Assembly (NCBI RefSeq): GCF_042094015.1
Contig: NZ_JBELDZ010000003.1
Coordinates: 1 to 64,000, forward strand
Reading direction: 5' to 3'
Length of the DNA: 64,000 bases
Source: Aurantibacter sp042094015
GTDB taxonomy: Bacteria; Bacteroidota; Bacteroidia; Flavobacteriales; Flavobacteriaceae
In this document: one piece after another, positions 1 through 8,454 of the stretch
How the letters are laid out: every line of letters begins with the position of its first letter
How positions within the stretch are numbered: position 1 is the first letter of the stretch
Made by a program: the position numbers and the translations under genes
Notes under the pieces: model-generated
Database searches by the model: none
What the model was told of the DNA's origin: nothing
Seen by the model: the letters and a program-made list of their open reading frames with translations, nothing else

Positions 1-57
1 ATATGTAAATGGTAGTAAATGATTACGGTTTTCACCATCAAAAAGAATATAATTCAT
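1..57 (-). CDS. GlmU-family protein, N-terminal start only (runs off window)
   Basis: Reading the minus strand from an ATG at 57 gives 19 codons, MNYILFDGENRNHLLPFTY, that stay open to the window edge. This start closely resembles the conserved N-terminus of the Flavobacteriia GlmU-family proteins (sugar-nucleotidyltransferase-like N-terminal part plus left-handed beta-helix acyltransferase), which often begin MNYILFDG and continue LLPFT. In many Flavobacteriia this gene lies next to rpmE type B, as it does here: L31 lies upstream in the same direction, with a terminator between them. Only 19 residues are visible, so the assignment depends on N-terminal similarity and synteny. Confidence 0.65.
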   Translation of the reverse strand, partial: MNYILFDGENRNHLLPFTY

Positions 58-111
58 TTTTAAAACTATTTAAAGTAAATGTATTTCAAAAGTAATTTAA
101 TTAACTAGAAT

Positions 112-142
112 AAAAAAAGCCTTTTAGTAAAACTAAAAGGCT
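112..142 (-). terminator. Intrinsic terminator after L31
   Basis: A perfect 11-bp stem (118-128 paired with 132-142, 3-nt loop) is followed on the minus strand by a run of U (the A-run at 112-118). It lies 26 bp past the L31 stop codon and separates L31 from the GlmU-family gene. Confidence 0.85.
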
Positions 143-167
143 CTTAATAAAAATATTAACAACTAAA

Positions 168-419
168 TTATTTTTTGAATTTTGCGTATTTTGTTTTGAA
201 CTTATCAATACGACCAGCTGTATCTATTAATTTAGATTTACCAGTATAAAAAGGATGAGAAGTTCTTGAAATTTCCATTTTAATTAAAGGATACTCAACA
301 CCATCAACTTCTAAAGTTTCTTTTGTGTTTGCAGTAGATTTAGTTAAAAAAACATCATCGTTTGACATATCTTTAAATGCTACTAATCTATAATTTTCTG
401 GATGTATATCTTTTTTCAT
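168..419 (-). CDS. rpmE2: 50S ribosomal protein L31, type B
   Basis: An 83-residue protein starting MKKDIHPENYRLVAFKD, with the HPFYTGK motif near residues 55-61 and a basic C-terminus; this is the L31 type B pattern. L31 is a protein of the large ribosomal subunit near the inter-subunit bridge. It contains no cysteine, so it is the zinc-independent form. In bacteria with both forms the Cys-less one replaces the zinc form under zinc limitation; whether a second copy exists elsewhere in this genome cannot be seen. It has its own promoter (459-489) and terminator (112-142), so it is probably monocistronic. Confidence 0.95.
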   Translation of the reverse strand: MKKDIHPENYRLVAFKDMSNDDVFLTKSTANTKETLEVDGVEYPLIKMEISRTSHPFYTGKSKLIDTAGRIDKFKTKYAKFKK

Positions 420-458
420 CGCTTTAATGCTTTATTATTGTATTGTAAATTCGAGGTG

Positions 459-489
459 CAAATTTACATACTTTTTTACAAAACCACAA
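459..489 (-). promoter_or_regulatory. Bacteroidota promoter of L31
   Basis: On the minus strand a TTG (487-489) is followed after 20 nt by TAAATTTG (459-466), matching the Bacteroidota -33/-7 consensus TTG-N19-23-TAnnTTTG. It lies 40 bp upstream of the L31 start codon. Confidence 0.6.
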
Positions 490-579
490 TGTTTTCTAAA
501 AAATATTTCACATTTTATTTGTAACAAATTTAATATCTTGCAGACTAATAAGCAAATCAACTCAAAAACAATCAAAATT

Positions 580-1104
580 ATGGAAAAATCAATTAAAGGT
601 ATTGCAGTAAATTATGGTCTTTATTTAGGTGTAGGATTAGCTATTATTACGGCAATTTGTTACGCAATGGACGTGCTTTTATTAACTAACATGTGGCTAG
701 GAATTGGATTATTAATTTTAGTATTAGCAACATCAATATTTTCTTCTATTTCTACTAAAAAGGCACAAAATGGAATTATTTCATTTAAAGAAGCATTCAC
801 TGCTTTTTTTATAACATTAGTGATTGCATTATTAATTAGCTCTATAGTTTATATTGTTATTTTTAATTTTGTAGATCCTGAAGCTGCAAATATTTTAAAA
901 GAAGCAGTAATGGAAAAACAAATAAACATGATGAAGGACTTTGGAGCAGACAGTAATGCTATTGCTGCTGTAGCTGAGGAGTTTGAAAAACAAGATAACA
1001 TGTATTCTATTGGAAATGTATTACAGTCTTTTATATTTCAATTGATAGGATATAGTATTGTTGGTCTAATTTCATCTGCAATAATTAAAAAGACAGAAGA
1101 ATAA
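580..1104 (+). CDS. DUF4199 family membrane protein
   Basis: I place the start at the ATG at 580 (MEKSIKGIAVNYG, 174 residues). The open frame extends upstream to 427, but that part reads through the L31 promoter region and does not look coding. There are four hydrophobic segments, roughly residues 9-30, 33-55, 75-95 and 145-168, with a GxxSFKEAF-like turn and a soluble Met/Glu-rich stretch between segments three and four. This matches the DUF4199 family, which is common in Bacteroidota, often beside a GT2 glycosyltransferase, and has no established function. The next gene (GT2) starts 46 bp downstream with its own -7 box. Confidence 0.85.
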   Translation: MEKSIKGIAVNYGLYLGVGLAIITAICYAMDVLLLTNMWLGIGLLILVLATSIFSSISTKKAQNGIISFKEAFTAFFITLVIALLISSIVYIVIFNFVDPEAANILKEAVMEKQINMMKDFGADSNAIAAVAEEFEKQDNMYSIGNVLQSFIFQLIGYSIVGLISSAIIKKTEE

Positions 1105-1118
1105 GTCAATAAATATTT

Positions 1119-1126
1119 TATCTTTG
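1119..1126 (+). promoter_or_regulatory. -7 box TATCTTTG upstream of the glycosyltransferase
   Basis: Exact match to the Bacteroidota TAnnTTTG element, 24 bp before the GT2 start codon. No clear TTG is visible at the -33 distance. Confidence 0.45.
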
Positions 1127-1150
1127 GAGTAAATATATCAAACTACAAAA

Positions 1151-2098
1151 ATGAATATATCAGTAGTTATACCACTACTTAACGAAGAAGAATCGCTCTT
1201 AGAGCTTCACGATTGGATTGCTAAAGTTATGCAATCCAATCGTTTTTTATATGAAATTATTTTTATAGATGATGGTAGCACAGATACATCTTGGAATATA
1301 ATATCAACTTTAAGTACAAAAAATCCTAACGTAAAAGGTATTCGTTTTTTAAAAAATTTCGGAAAATCTCAAGCTTTACATGCTGGTTTTAAGAAATCAA
1401 AAGGTGATGTAATCATAACAATGGATGCTGATTTACAAGATAATCCAGAAGAAATACCAGAACTTTATAATCTTATTATAAAAGATGGATTTGACTTAAT
1501 TTCTGGCTGGAAAAAGAAACGCTACGATAATAAACTTACAAAAAACTTACCATCTAAACTTTTTAATTGGGCTGCGCGTAAAACATCTGGTGTGCAATTA
1601 AACGATTTTAATTGCGGACTTAAAGCTTACAAAAATGATGTTATAAAACACATAGATGTAAATGGCGAAATGCACAGATACATTCCTGTTTTAGCTAAAA
1701 ATGCAGGGTTTATTAAAATTGGTGAAAAAATAGTTCTACATCAAGCCAGAAAATATGGCGAAACAAAATTTGGCGCAGAACGATTTGTTAACGGGTTTTT
1801 AGACCTAATTACTATTTGGTTTTTATCACGTTTCGGAAAAAGACCAATGCATTTATTTGGTGCTTTAGGTATTATTATGCTAATTATTGGATTTATATTT
1901 ACCACATATTTAGGTATAGACAAACTGTTTTTCAATCCTTATGGACGATTAATAACAGATAGACCTCAGTTTTTTATAGCCTTAACTACAATGCTATTAG
2001 GAACTCAGTTTTTTATAGCTGGTTTTCTAGGCGAGCTTATTTTAAGAACAAAAAAAGACACAAAACGTTATCTGGTAAATGAAGAATTAAATTTTTAA
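1151..2098 (+). CDS. Family 2 glycosyltransferase (dolichyl-phosphate-sugar synthase / GtrB-like)
   Basis: A 315-residue GT2 enzyme. A GT-A fold begins at residue 3 (VVIPLLNEEESL); the nucleotide-binding DDGST lies at residues 40-44 and the metal-binding DADLQDNPEE at 92-101. Two C-terminal transmembrane segments (about 235-258 and 272-295) match the GtrB/DPM1-like subgroup that transfers a sugar from NDP-sugar to a polyprenyl phosphate at the inner membrane. The phosphoglucomutase and an MsbA-like exporter follow on the same strand, so the group probably supplies and exports envelope glycoconjugates; that role is inferred from context. The natural sugar donor cannot be read from the sequence. 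Confidence 0.88.
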   Translation: MNISVVIPLLNEEESLLELHDWIAKVMQSNRFLYEIIFIDDGSTDTSWNIISTLSTKNPNVKGIRFLKNFGKSQALHAGFKKSKGDVIITMDADLQDNPEEIPELYNLIIKDGFDLISGWKKKRYDNKLTKNLPSKLFNWAARKTSGVQLNDFNCGLKAYKNDVIKHIDVNGEMHRYIPVLAKNAGFIKIGEKIVLHQARKYGETKFGAERFVNGFLDLITIWFLSRFGKRPMHLFGALGIIMLIIGFIFTTYLGIDKLFFNPYGRLITDRPQFFIALTTMLLGTQFFIAGFLGELILRTKKDTKRYLVNEELNF

Positions 2099-2124
2099 GA
2101 ATTCTTACTTCTTTTCAAATTTCG

Positions 2125-2132
2125 TACTTTTG
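2125..2132 (+). promoter_or_regulatory. -7 box TACTTTTG upstream of phosphoglucomutase
   Basis: Exact TAnnTTTG match 20 bp before the start codon, in the 54-bp gap after the glycosyltransferase. It suggests the sugar mutase and the following exporter can be transcribed separately from the glycosyltransferase. Confidence 0.5.
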
Positions 2133-2152
2133 CATTTCAATTTTTATAATTC

Positions 2153-3871
2153 ATGACCCAGTCAAATAGCACGTTAGAACAACGTATAAATAATTGGTTA
2201 ACACCAACTTTCGATTTAGATACGCAAAACACAATTAAAATATTACAAACAGAAAACCCTAAAGCTTTAGAAGAGTCTTTTTACAAAGATTTAGAGTTTG
2301 GAACTGGTGGAATGAGAGGAATTATGGGCGTAGGCACTAACCGAATTAACCCATATACATTAGGTAAAAACACACAAGGTTTAAGTAATTATTTACACCA
2401 ATCATTTCCTAATAAAAATATTAAAGTTGTTATAGCTTACGACTGTAGACATAACAGTAAAAGTTTAGCACAAATAGTTGCTAATGTATTTTCTGCAAAT
2501 GGTATTAAAGTCTTTTTATTTGAAGATTTACGTCCTACACCAGAGCTGTCTTTTGCACTAAAGCATTTAGATTGTCAATGTGGAATTGTACTAACAGCTT
2601 CTCATAATCCGCCAGAATATAATGGATATAAAGTATATTGGGAAGATGGCGGACAATTAGTACCGCCACAAGACAATGCTATTATAAATGAAATTAATAA
2701 CTTAGAGTATTCTGAAATTAAATTTGAAGCAAATCCTGCTTTAATAGAAAACATTGGTAAATCTGTAGATGATGTTTTTATAGATGCTTCAGTTAAAAAT
2801 GCGGATTTCACTACAAATGAAGCTAGAAAAAACTTAAATATTGTTTTTACATCTTTACACGGGACATCTATAACAACTGTTCCAGAAACGTTAAAAAGAG
2901 CTGGATATAATACAGTATATATTGTTGAAGAACAACGTGAACCTAATGGAGATTTTCCAACAGTAAAATCACCTAATCCAGAAGAACCAGAAGCTTTAAA
3001 ATTAGCTGTAGAATTAGCAGAAGAAAAAAATGCTGATATTGTTATAGGAACAGATCCTGATAGCGACAGACTTGGAATTGCTGTTAGAGATTTAAACGGA
3101 AAATTGATTATCTTAAATGGAAACCAAACAATGGTTTTAATGACGGATTTCTTACTTCAAAATTATAAAAAAGACAAAAACAATCCATTTATAGCAAGCA
3201 CTATTGTCTCTACTCCAATGATGCAAGAATTAGCAAACGCATATAAAGTAGATTATAAAATTGGCTTAACTGGTTTTAAATGGATTGCAAAAATGATTAA
3301 AGATTTTCCTAATCAACACTTTATTGGTGGCGGAGAAGAAAGTTTTGGGTTCATGGTTGGTGATTTTGTTAGAGATAAAGACGCCAACACCTCTACTCTA
3401 TTAGCTTGTGAAATTGCAGCTCACGCAAAAGCAAATAATAGTTCTATTTACAAGACACTTTTAGAACTTTACAAAAAACACGGATTCTACAAAGAACATT
3501 TAGTATCGCTAACTAAAAAAGGTATTGAAGGAGCAAATCAAATCAAACAAATGATGATTAATGCCAGAGAAAACCCTTTGAAAGAGGTTGCTGGAGAAAA
3601 AGTAGTTTTAATTGAGGATTATCAATTATCTCTTTCAAAGAACCTTCAAATTAATGAAGAAACAGAATTAGATATTCCAAAATCTAATGTTCTAATCTAT
3701 TACACAGAAAACGGTAGTAAAATAGCATTAAGACCTAGCGGAACAGAGCCGAAAATAAAATTTTATTTAAGCGTTAATTCAACTTTAAATTCTATTGAAG
3801 AGTTTAATATCATTGAAAAGCAATTAGATCAAAAAATTGAAGCTATCTTAACAGACTTGAAACTGAACTAA
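2153..3871 (+). CDS. Phosphoglucomutase / phosphomannomutase, alpha-D-phosphohexomutase family
   Basis: A 572-residue cytosolic enzyme interconverting hexose 1- and 6-phosphates. All four phosphohexomutase signatures are present: phosphoserine loop TASHNP with catalytic Ser150, metal loop with Asp301, Asp303 and Asp305 (GTDPDSDR), sugar loop GGEES at 393-397, and phosphate-binding loop RPSGTEP at 527-533. Length and the long N-terminal leader before the Ser loop fit the bacterial PgcA-like/PGM2-like branch rather than the short ManB/GlmM branch. The stop codon directly abuts the ATG of the exporter gene (TAA then ATG), which implies translational coupling. It likely supplies glucose-1-phosphate for nucleotide sugars. 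Confidence 0.93.
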   Translation: MTQSNSTLEQRINNWLTPTFDLDTQNTIKILQTENPKALEESFYKDLEFGTGGMRGIMGVGTNRINPYTLGKNTQGLSNYLHQSFPNKNIKVVIAYDCRHNSKSLAQIVANVFSANGIKVFLFEDLRPTPELSFALKHLDCQCGIVLTASHNPPEYNGYKVYWEDGGQLVPPQDNAIINEINNLEYSEIKFEANPALIENIGKSVDDVFIDASVKNADFTTNEARKNLNIVFTSLHGTSITTVPETLKRAGYNTVYIVEEQREPNGDFPTVKSPNPEEPEALKLAVELAEEKNADIVIGTDPDSDRLGIAVRDLNGKLIILNGNQTMVLMTDFLLQNYKKDKNNPFIASTIVSTPMMQELANAYKVDYKIGLTGFKWIAKMIKDFPNQHFIGGGEESFGFMVGDFVRDKDANTSTLLACEIAAHAKANNSSIYKTLLELYKKHGFYKEHLVSLTKKGIEGANQIKQMMINARENPLKEVAGEKVVLIEDYQLSLSKNLQINEETELDIPKSNVLIYYTENGSKIALRPSGTEPKIKFYLSVNSTLNSIEEFNIIEKQLDQKIEAILTDLKLN

Positions 3872-5698
3872 ATGGATTATCTAAAAAAAATTCTTAAATA
3901 CGCATTACCTTATAAAAAATATGCTTTTCTAAATATTATCTGTAATGTGTTTTATGCACTATTTAGTACGTTAGCAATGGTTTCATTAATACCAATGATT
4001 AATGTTATTTTTGACAAAAATACACAAATTACAACTAAGCCAATTTATACTGGTGTTAGCGATTTAAAAGATTTTTTTGCTGACTCATTTAATTACACAA
4101 TAACTTCAAAACTTACGAATGATGGTGCAGAAAGCACATTGTTTTTTATGGTTACAATTATAATATCGTTGTTTCTTCTAAAAAACTTTTTTGGTTATTT
4201 AGCAATGTATTTTATCACATTCTTAAGAAATGGTTTACTTAAAGACATTAGAAATGAATTGTTTAACAAAATTGTAACGCTACCAATAGCATATTTTTCA
4301 GAGAAAAGAAAAGGAGATGTAATTTCCAGAGTAGTATCAGATGTTGGGGAAGTTCAACATTCCTTTCTTTCTATTTTAGAACTGTTAGTAAGAGAACCTT
4401 TAACTATTTTATTTGCTATTGTAGCTATGCTCTTTTTAAGCGTAAAATTAACCTTATTTGTTTTTATTTTTATTCCTGTTGCTGGACTAATAATTTCTGC
4501 AATAGGTAAAAAATTAAAAAAACAGTCTGAACTAGCACAAAAGGAAAGAGGTGTTTATTTATCCATTTTAGAAGAAAGTATTCAGGGTTTAAAAATTATA
4601 AAAAGCTATAATGCTGAAAATAGATTTTTTAACATATTTAAATCTTCAACTCAAAGATTATTTGGGTTTAATAACGATTTAATGAATAGGCAGAATTTAG
4701 CATCTCCTACAAGTGAGTTTTTAGGCGTTGTAACTATTGCTACATTATTATGGTATGGTGGACATATGGTTCTTATTGAAGAAACGCTTTCTGGTGGCTC
4801 TTTTATAGGTTTTATGGCTTTAGCGTATCAAATATTAACTCCTGCAAAAGCAATAAGTAAAGCTAGTTATAGTGTTAAAAGAGGAAATGCTTCTGCGGAA
4901 AGAGTTTTAGAAATTATTGAAACTGTTAATCCGTTAAAAGATTCATCGACCAGTAAAGAAATTTCAAGTTTTGAAAAAGAGCTTACGTTTAAAAATGTAT
5001 CATTTAAATATGAAGATGATTATGTTTTAAAAAACTTTTCAATTACTATAGAAAAAGGTAAAACAGTTGCTTTAGTTGGTCAATCTGGTAGTGGAAAAAG
5101 TACAATAGCAAACTTAGCACCTAGGTATTATGATGTAACTAAAGGAGAAATTTTAATAGATAACACAAATATTAAAAACTTAAAAACATCATCAGTTAGA
5201 TCATTAATGAGTATAGTTGCTCAAGATTCTATTTTATTTAATGATACAATAAAAGAAAATCTTTTAGTAGGAAAACAAGATGCTACAGATCAAGAAATTG
5301 AAGAAGCGTTAAACATTGCAAATGCGTGGGAATTTATCAAAGATTTACCTAATGGCATAAATACAAATGTTGGAGATTCTGGAAATAAATTTTCTGGAGG
5401 ACAAAAACAACGCTTAAGTATTGCAAGAGCAGTCTTAAAAAATCCGCCTATTATGATTTTAGACGAAGCTACATCTGCTTTAGATACAGAAAGTGAACGC
5501 TTAGTTCAAGTGGCTTTAGAAAATATGATGAAAAACAGAACATCTATTGTAATTGCACATAGATTATCTACTATCCAAAATGCAGACACAATTATAGTTA
5601 TGCATAAAGGTGAAATTGCAGAACAAGGTAACCATACAGAATTATTAGCTAAAAATGGTATCTATAGAAAGTTGGTAGAAATGCAAAGTTTTGAATAA
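3872..5698 (+). CDS. ABC transporter, MsbA/lipid-exporter type (fused membrane and ATPase domains)
   Basis: A 608-residue half-transporter. The membrane domain occupies about residues 15-330 with six hydrophobic segments. The ATPase domain follows: Walker A GQSGSGKST at 403-411, signature motif FSGGQKQR near 508, Walker B IMILDEATSALD near 530 and the switch histidine in IVIAHRLST. This fold exports lipid A-core or other lipids/hydrophobic molecules as a homodimer. It starts immediately after the phosphoglucomutase stop codon with no gap. An insert of about 40 residues between the first two membrane segments (50-90) is longer than in E. coli MsbA. Substrate is unknown; lipid-linked glycan is a guess from the neighbours. 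Confidence 0.9.
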   Translation: MDYLKKILKYALPYKKYAFLNIICNVFYALFSTLAMVSLIPMINVIFDKNTQITTKPIYTGVSDLKDFFADSFNYTITSKLTNDGAESTLFFMVTIIISLFLLKNFFGYLAMYFITFLRNGLLKDIRNELFNKIVTLPIAYFSEKRKGDVISRVVSDVGEVQHSFLSILELLVREPLTILFAIVAMLFLSVKLTLFVFIFIPVAGLIISAIGKKLKKQSELAQKERGVYLSILEESIQGLKIIKSYNAENRFFNIFKSSTQRLFGFNNDLMNRQNLASPTSEFLGVVTIATLLWYGGHMVLIEETLSGGSFIGFMALAYQILTPAKAISKASYSVKRGNASAERVLEIIETVNPLKDSSTSKEISSFEKELTFKNVSFKYEDDYVLKNFSITIEKGKTVALVGQSGSGKSTIANLAPRYYDVTKGEILIDNTNIKNLKTSSVRSLMSIVAQDSILFNDTIKENLLVGKQDATDQEIEEALNIANAWEFIKDLPNGINTNVGDSGNKFSGGQKQRLSIARAVLKNPPIMILDEATSALDTESERLVQVALENMMKNRTSIVIAHRLSTIQNADTIIVMHKGEIAEQGNHTELLAKNGIYRKLVEMQSFE

Positions 5699-5757
5699 AT
5701 TTAAAATCAGAATTAAACCTTTTTTTAAATTCTAAGTCATACTACTAAAACAGATTT

Positions 5758-6300
5758 GTGATAGACGATCAAGAATTAGTTAAAAACTTAATAAATGAAA
5801 GCACAAGACAAAAAGCTTTCAGCATACTTGTATCTACATATAAAGAACGTTTGTATTGGCATATTCGTTATATCGTAAAGTCTCACAATGATGCGGATGA
5901 TGTTTTACAAAACACGTTTATTAAAGTCTTTAAAAACATATCTAAATTTAAAGGCGATTCTAAATTATACTCTTGGTTATATAGAATTGCAACTAATGAA
6001 TCTATTACGCATATAAATAAAAATGCTAAACGCTTAAGAATTACTAATCAAGAAGCACAAGACTTGGCTATAAATAACTTAGAAGCGGATGTTTATTTTG
6101 AAGGTGATGCTATTCAATTAAAATTACAAACAGCTATTTCAACTCTTCCAGACAAGCAACAATTAGTTTTTAATATGAAATACTTTCAGGAATTAAAATA
6201 TTCGGAAATATCTAATATTTTAGAGACTAGCGAAGGTGCTTTAAAAGCATCATATCATATTGCTTCTAAGAAAATTGAAGCTTATTTAAAAAGTAATTAA
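5758..6300 (+). CDS. ECF RNA polymerase sigma factor (module A)
   Basis: A 180-residue ECF-type sigma-70 protein starting with GTG (MIDDQELVKNLI). Region 2 spans about residues 20-90, including DADDVLQNTFIKVFKNI and the promoter-melting segment FKGDSKLYSWLYRIATNE; region 4 spans about 120-175 with the helix-turn-helix LKYSEISNILETSEGALKAS. Regions 1 and 3 are absent, as expected. It is followed 30 bp later by a small single-pass membrane protein and then a Spy-like secreted protein, which suggests an envelope-stress module. A second, opposite-facing module of the same layout lies at 8455-9830. No TAnnTTTG box is visible upstream, consistent with possible autoregulation from an ECF promoter. 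Confidence 0.93.
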   Translation: MIDDQELVKNLINESTRQKAFSILVSTYKERLYWHIRYIVKSHNDADDVLQNTFIKVFKNISKFKGDSKLYSWLYRIATNESITHINKNAKRLRITNQEAQDLAINNLEADVYFEGDAIQLKLQTAISTLPDKQQLVFNMKYFQELKYSEISNILETSEGALKASYHIASKKIEAYLKSN

Positions 6301-6330
6301 ACCTTTTAAAAACATTTAAGTCTAAACAGT

Positions 6331-6801
6331 ATGGAGAGTAAAAAAAACACTAACAACAGTGGTTTTAAAATACCTAAAGGTTATTTCGATTCTTTTGAAG
6401 ATAGACTTCAAACAGAACTAGAATTAAACACTGTAAAAAAAGAAGTATTTAAAACACCTAAAAACTATTTAGAAAATTTTGAAATAGACACAACTCTAAT
6501 AGAATCTAAATCTCCTAAAGTAATTTCTATTTTTAATAGAAGAAAACTATTTTTAGCTACTAGTATAGCTGCAACTGTTGCTTTATTATTAACATTAACT
6601 TTAAAAAATCCTTCTAACACTTTTGAAGATTTAGAAAACGATACAATAAAAACGTTTGTCTTAAGCGAAACATCTACAGAAGACTTTGCATTATTTTTAG
6701 ACGATATAAGTCTGGAAGAATCTGACTTTCTAACTATTGATTCAGATGAGTTTGAAACGTATTTTGATAACGTTGACCTAGAAGATATAATAACCGAATA
6801 A
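6331..6801 (+). CDS. Single-pass membrane protein, putative anti-sigma factor (module A)
   Basis: A 156-residue protein that I do not recognise as a named family. The N-terminal cytoplasmic part carries a short repeated motif: FKIPKGYFDSF at residues 12-22 and FKTPKNYLENF at 40-50. One transmembrane helix lies at about 73-91; the C-terminal part (98-156) is very acidic (many Asp/Glu) and would be periplasmic. Position directly after an ECF sigma gene, a cytoplasmic N-terminus and one membrane span fit an anti-sigma factor. Similar P-x-x-Y/F-F motifs occur in Bacteroidota proteins encoded beside ECF sigmas, including the partner in module B at 8901-9215. The role is inferred, not shown. Confidence 0.7.
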   Translation: MESKKNTNNSGFKIPKGYFDSFEDRLQTELELNTVKKEVFKTPKNYLENFEIDTTLIESKSPKVISIFNRRKLFLATSIAATVALLLTLTLKNPSNTFEDLENDTIKTFVLSETSTEDFALFLDDISLEESDFLTIDSDEFETYFDNVDLEDIITE

Positions 6802-6811
6802 ACTTATAATT

Positions 6812-7255
6812 ATGAAAAAATCTATATCCATTATTATTTTTGCTTTATGCTTTTCTTTAACTAGTTTTTCACAAAACAAAAGAGAAAAAATAAATACTTT
6901 AAAAATAGCTCATATTACACAGAGTTTGAACTTAAGTTCTGATCAAGCTCAAAAATTTTGGCCTATTTACAATGCCTACGAATTAAAAAAAGCAACATTA
7001 AGAAAGTCTGAAGGTAATTTAAATCAAAACACTAATTCTAATAATTTATCAGAAGCAGACTCTAAAAGATTAATAGAAAATATGTTAAAACTAGAAGCAG
7101 AAAAAACGTCTCTTCAGAAAAAATTTATCACTGAACTTTATAATGTTATTCCAGCAAAAAAAATAATCAAATTAATACAAGCTGAACGAAGTTTTAAGCT
7201 AAAAATGATTGAAGAATACAAAGGACGATTAAGAAACAGAAAAGGAAGAAATTAA
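6812..7255 (+). CDS. Spy/CpxP-like secreted protein, putative sensor of ECF module A
   Basis: 147 residues with a clear signal peptide (MKKSISIIIFALCFSLTSFSQ, cleavage after about residue 20) and a helical, Lys/Glu-rich mature part. The segment LNLSSDQAQKFWPIYNAYE (about residues 39-57) is the LTxxQ-like signature seen in periplasmic proteins encoded with Bacteroidota ECF sigmas. It starts 10 bp after the membrane protein gene, so the three genes form one operon, and a terminator overlaps its stop codon. By analogy with Spy/CpxP it may bind misfolded periplasmic protein or metal and modulate the anti-sigma; that is inference. Confidence 0.75.
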   Translation: MKKSISIIIFALCFSLTSFSQNKREKINTLKIAHITQSLNLSSDQAQKFWPIYNAYELKKATLRKSEGNLNQNTNSNNLSEADSKRLIENMLKLEAEKTSLQKKFITELYNVIPAKKIIKLIQAERSFKLKMIEEYKGRLRNRKGRN

Positions 7256-7269
7256 TTCTTCCTTTTTTT
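7240..7269 (+). terminator. Intrinsic terminator overlapping the Spy-like gene stop codon
   Basis: Stem GGAAGAA (7244-7250) pairs with TTCTTCC (7256-7262), followed by seven T. The TAA stop codon (7253-7255) lies in the loop, so the terminator is built partly from the last codons of the gene. It ends ECF module A. Confidence 0.7.
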
Positions 7270-7289
7270 AGTATCTATAAATTACATTT

Positions 7290-8354
7290 TTATCTAAAAA
7301 CTAATTTACTTACACGTCCATTTCCAGCTGCGTAAGCTGTTGAATCGTTTAAAAACCTAATCGTATAATAACCTTCATCAGATAAATGCTTCCAAGTATT
7401 ACCAGAATCGCTACTATAATCTATTCCTTTAAATCCTACTGCAACTAATTCTTTAGCATTACTATTTGGAACATATTGCACACAACTTCTATAACCAGGA
7501 TTAGCATTTTCTGCTACTAATTGCCACGTTTTTCCGCCATCTTTAGTTCTTATTTTATTAGCAGCATTATCTTCTGGCTTGGTGTAATCACCTCCAATTG
7601 CAAATCCGTTTAATTCATCATAAAAATCTATAGAATAAATCCCTGTAGTTTCTAAACCTTGTACTATTGGCGTATTAAAAACTTCCCATGTTAATCCTTT
7701 GTCTGGAGAATATAATATTCTACTTGCTTTTCCGCCTGTAGCAACCCAAGTTTTATCGCCTACTATAGCAATATTAGTATCACTTGCAGCAAAAGCAGCT
7801 TCGCCTTCTTTAGCTTTTGGCAAATTACTACAAGGCAATTTATTCCAGGTATTTCCGCCATCTCGGGTAATTATAATACTCATACAATTATCTGTTGGAT
7901 CTCCAATGGCTATACCTTCATTATCGTTCCAAAAATCCATAGCATCGTAAAATGCTTTTGGATGATTTTCTTGATAGACTAATTCTTCGTCTTTAAATAA
8001 TAATGTTGGAGAAGCAATACCTAATGAAAAGATACTTCCACCATTTGTAGACACTGCTCTAAAATTAACTTGCAACGAATCATAAATCTTATTCCTCTCA
8101 ATCAATTTCACAGGTGGAATTGGAATTGTTATAGGGTCAGAAACGATTATTACTTTTCCTGATGAAGTTGCAATAATCAAACTACTTCCCCAGGTATCCA
8201 TTGCTCTAACATTCAATAGAGAATCTTCAACTAAATGGTTAACTTCAACATTATTAAAAGGTTTCACTTTTTCAATAGATTTAATGCCTTTTTTAGTTTT
8301 TTCACCACAAGACAGAATAGTAACAACAAATAGCAATACTAGTAACTTTTTCAT
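7290..8354 (-). CDS. BNR/Ycf48-like repeat lipoprotein
   Basis: A 354-residue predicted lipoprotein: the signal sequence MKKLLVLLFVVTILSC gives a lipobox ending at Cys16. The rest is a beta-propeller with Asp-box (BNR) repeats, for example ITRDGGNTW, SPDKGLTW, TKDGGKTW and SSDSGNTW, the S/T-x-D-x-G-x-T-W pattern. Bacteroidota homologues are often annotated as oxidoreductase or photosystem II stability factor-like, without biochemical support. It is probably outer-membrane or periplasm-anchored. It lies between the two ECF modules, on the strand of module B, separated from module B by a terminator at 8390-8421. Function is unknown. Confidence 0.8.
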   Translation of the reverse strand: MKKLLVLLFVVTILSCGEKTKKGIKSIEKVKPFNNVEVNHLVEDSLLNVRAMDTWGSSLIIATSSGKVIIVSDPITIPIPPVKLIERNKIYDSLQVNFRAVSTNGGSIFSLGIASPTLLFKDEELVYQENHPKAFYDAMDFWNDNEGIAIGDPTDNCMSIIITRDGGNTWNKLPCSNLPKAKEGEAAFAASDTNIAIVGDKTWVATGGKASRILYSPDKGLTWEVFNTPIVQGLETTGIYSIDFYDELNGFAIGGDYTKPEDNAANKIRTKDGGKTWQLVAENANPGYRSCVQYVPNSNAKELVAVGFKGIDYSSDSGNTWKHLSDEGYYTIRFLNDSTAYAAGNGRVSKLVFR

Positions 8355-8389
8355 CTCTTTAAATTTATTATTAGGTTTAGTCTAAAATA

Positions 8390-8421
8390 GAAAAAGCTTC
8401 ACAATTTCTTGTAAAGCTTTT
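8390..8421 (-). terminator. Intrinsic terminator after ECF module B
   Basis: AAAAGCTTCACAA (8392-8404) pairs with TTGTAAAGCTTTT (8409-8421), 12 of 13 positions, with a 4-nt loop and an A-run on the plus strand that gives U on the minus strand. It lies between the Spy-like gene of module B and the BNR lipoprotein gene, so the lipoprotein is probably not an obligatory part of that operon. Confidence 0.7.
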
Positions 8422-8454
8422 CAGTTAAATATTATTTTATTTAATAAACAACTA

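Noticed and set aside
427..579. An N-terminal extension of 51 codons for the DUF4199 protein
   Set aside because: It overlaps the L31 promoter, its composition is not coding-like, and the family start MEKSIKGIAVNYG lies at 580.
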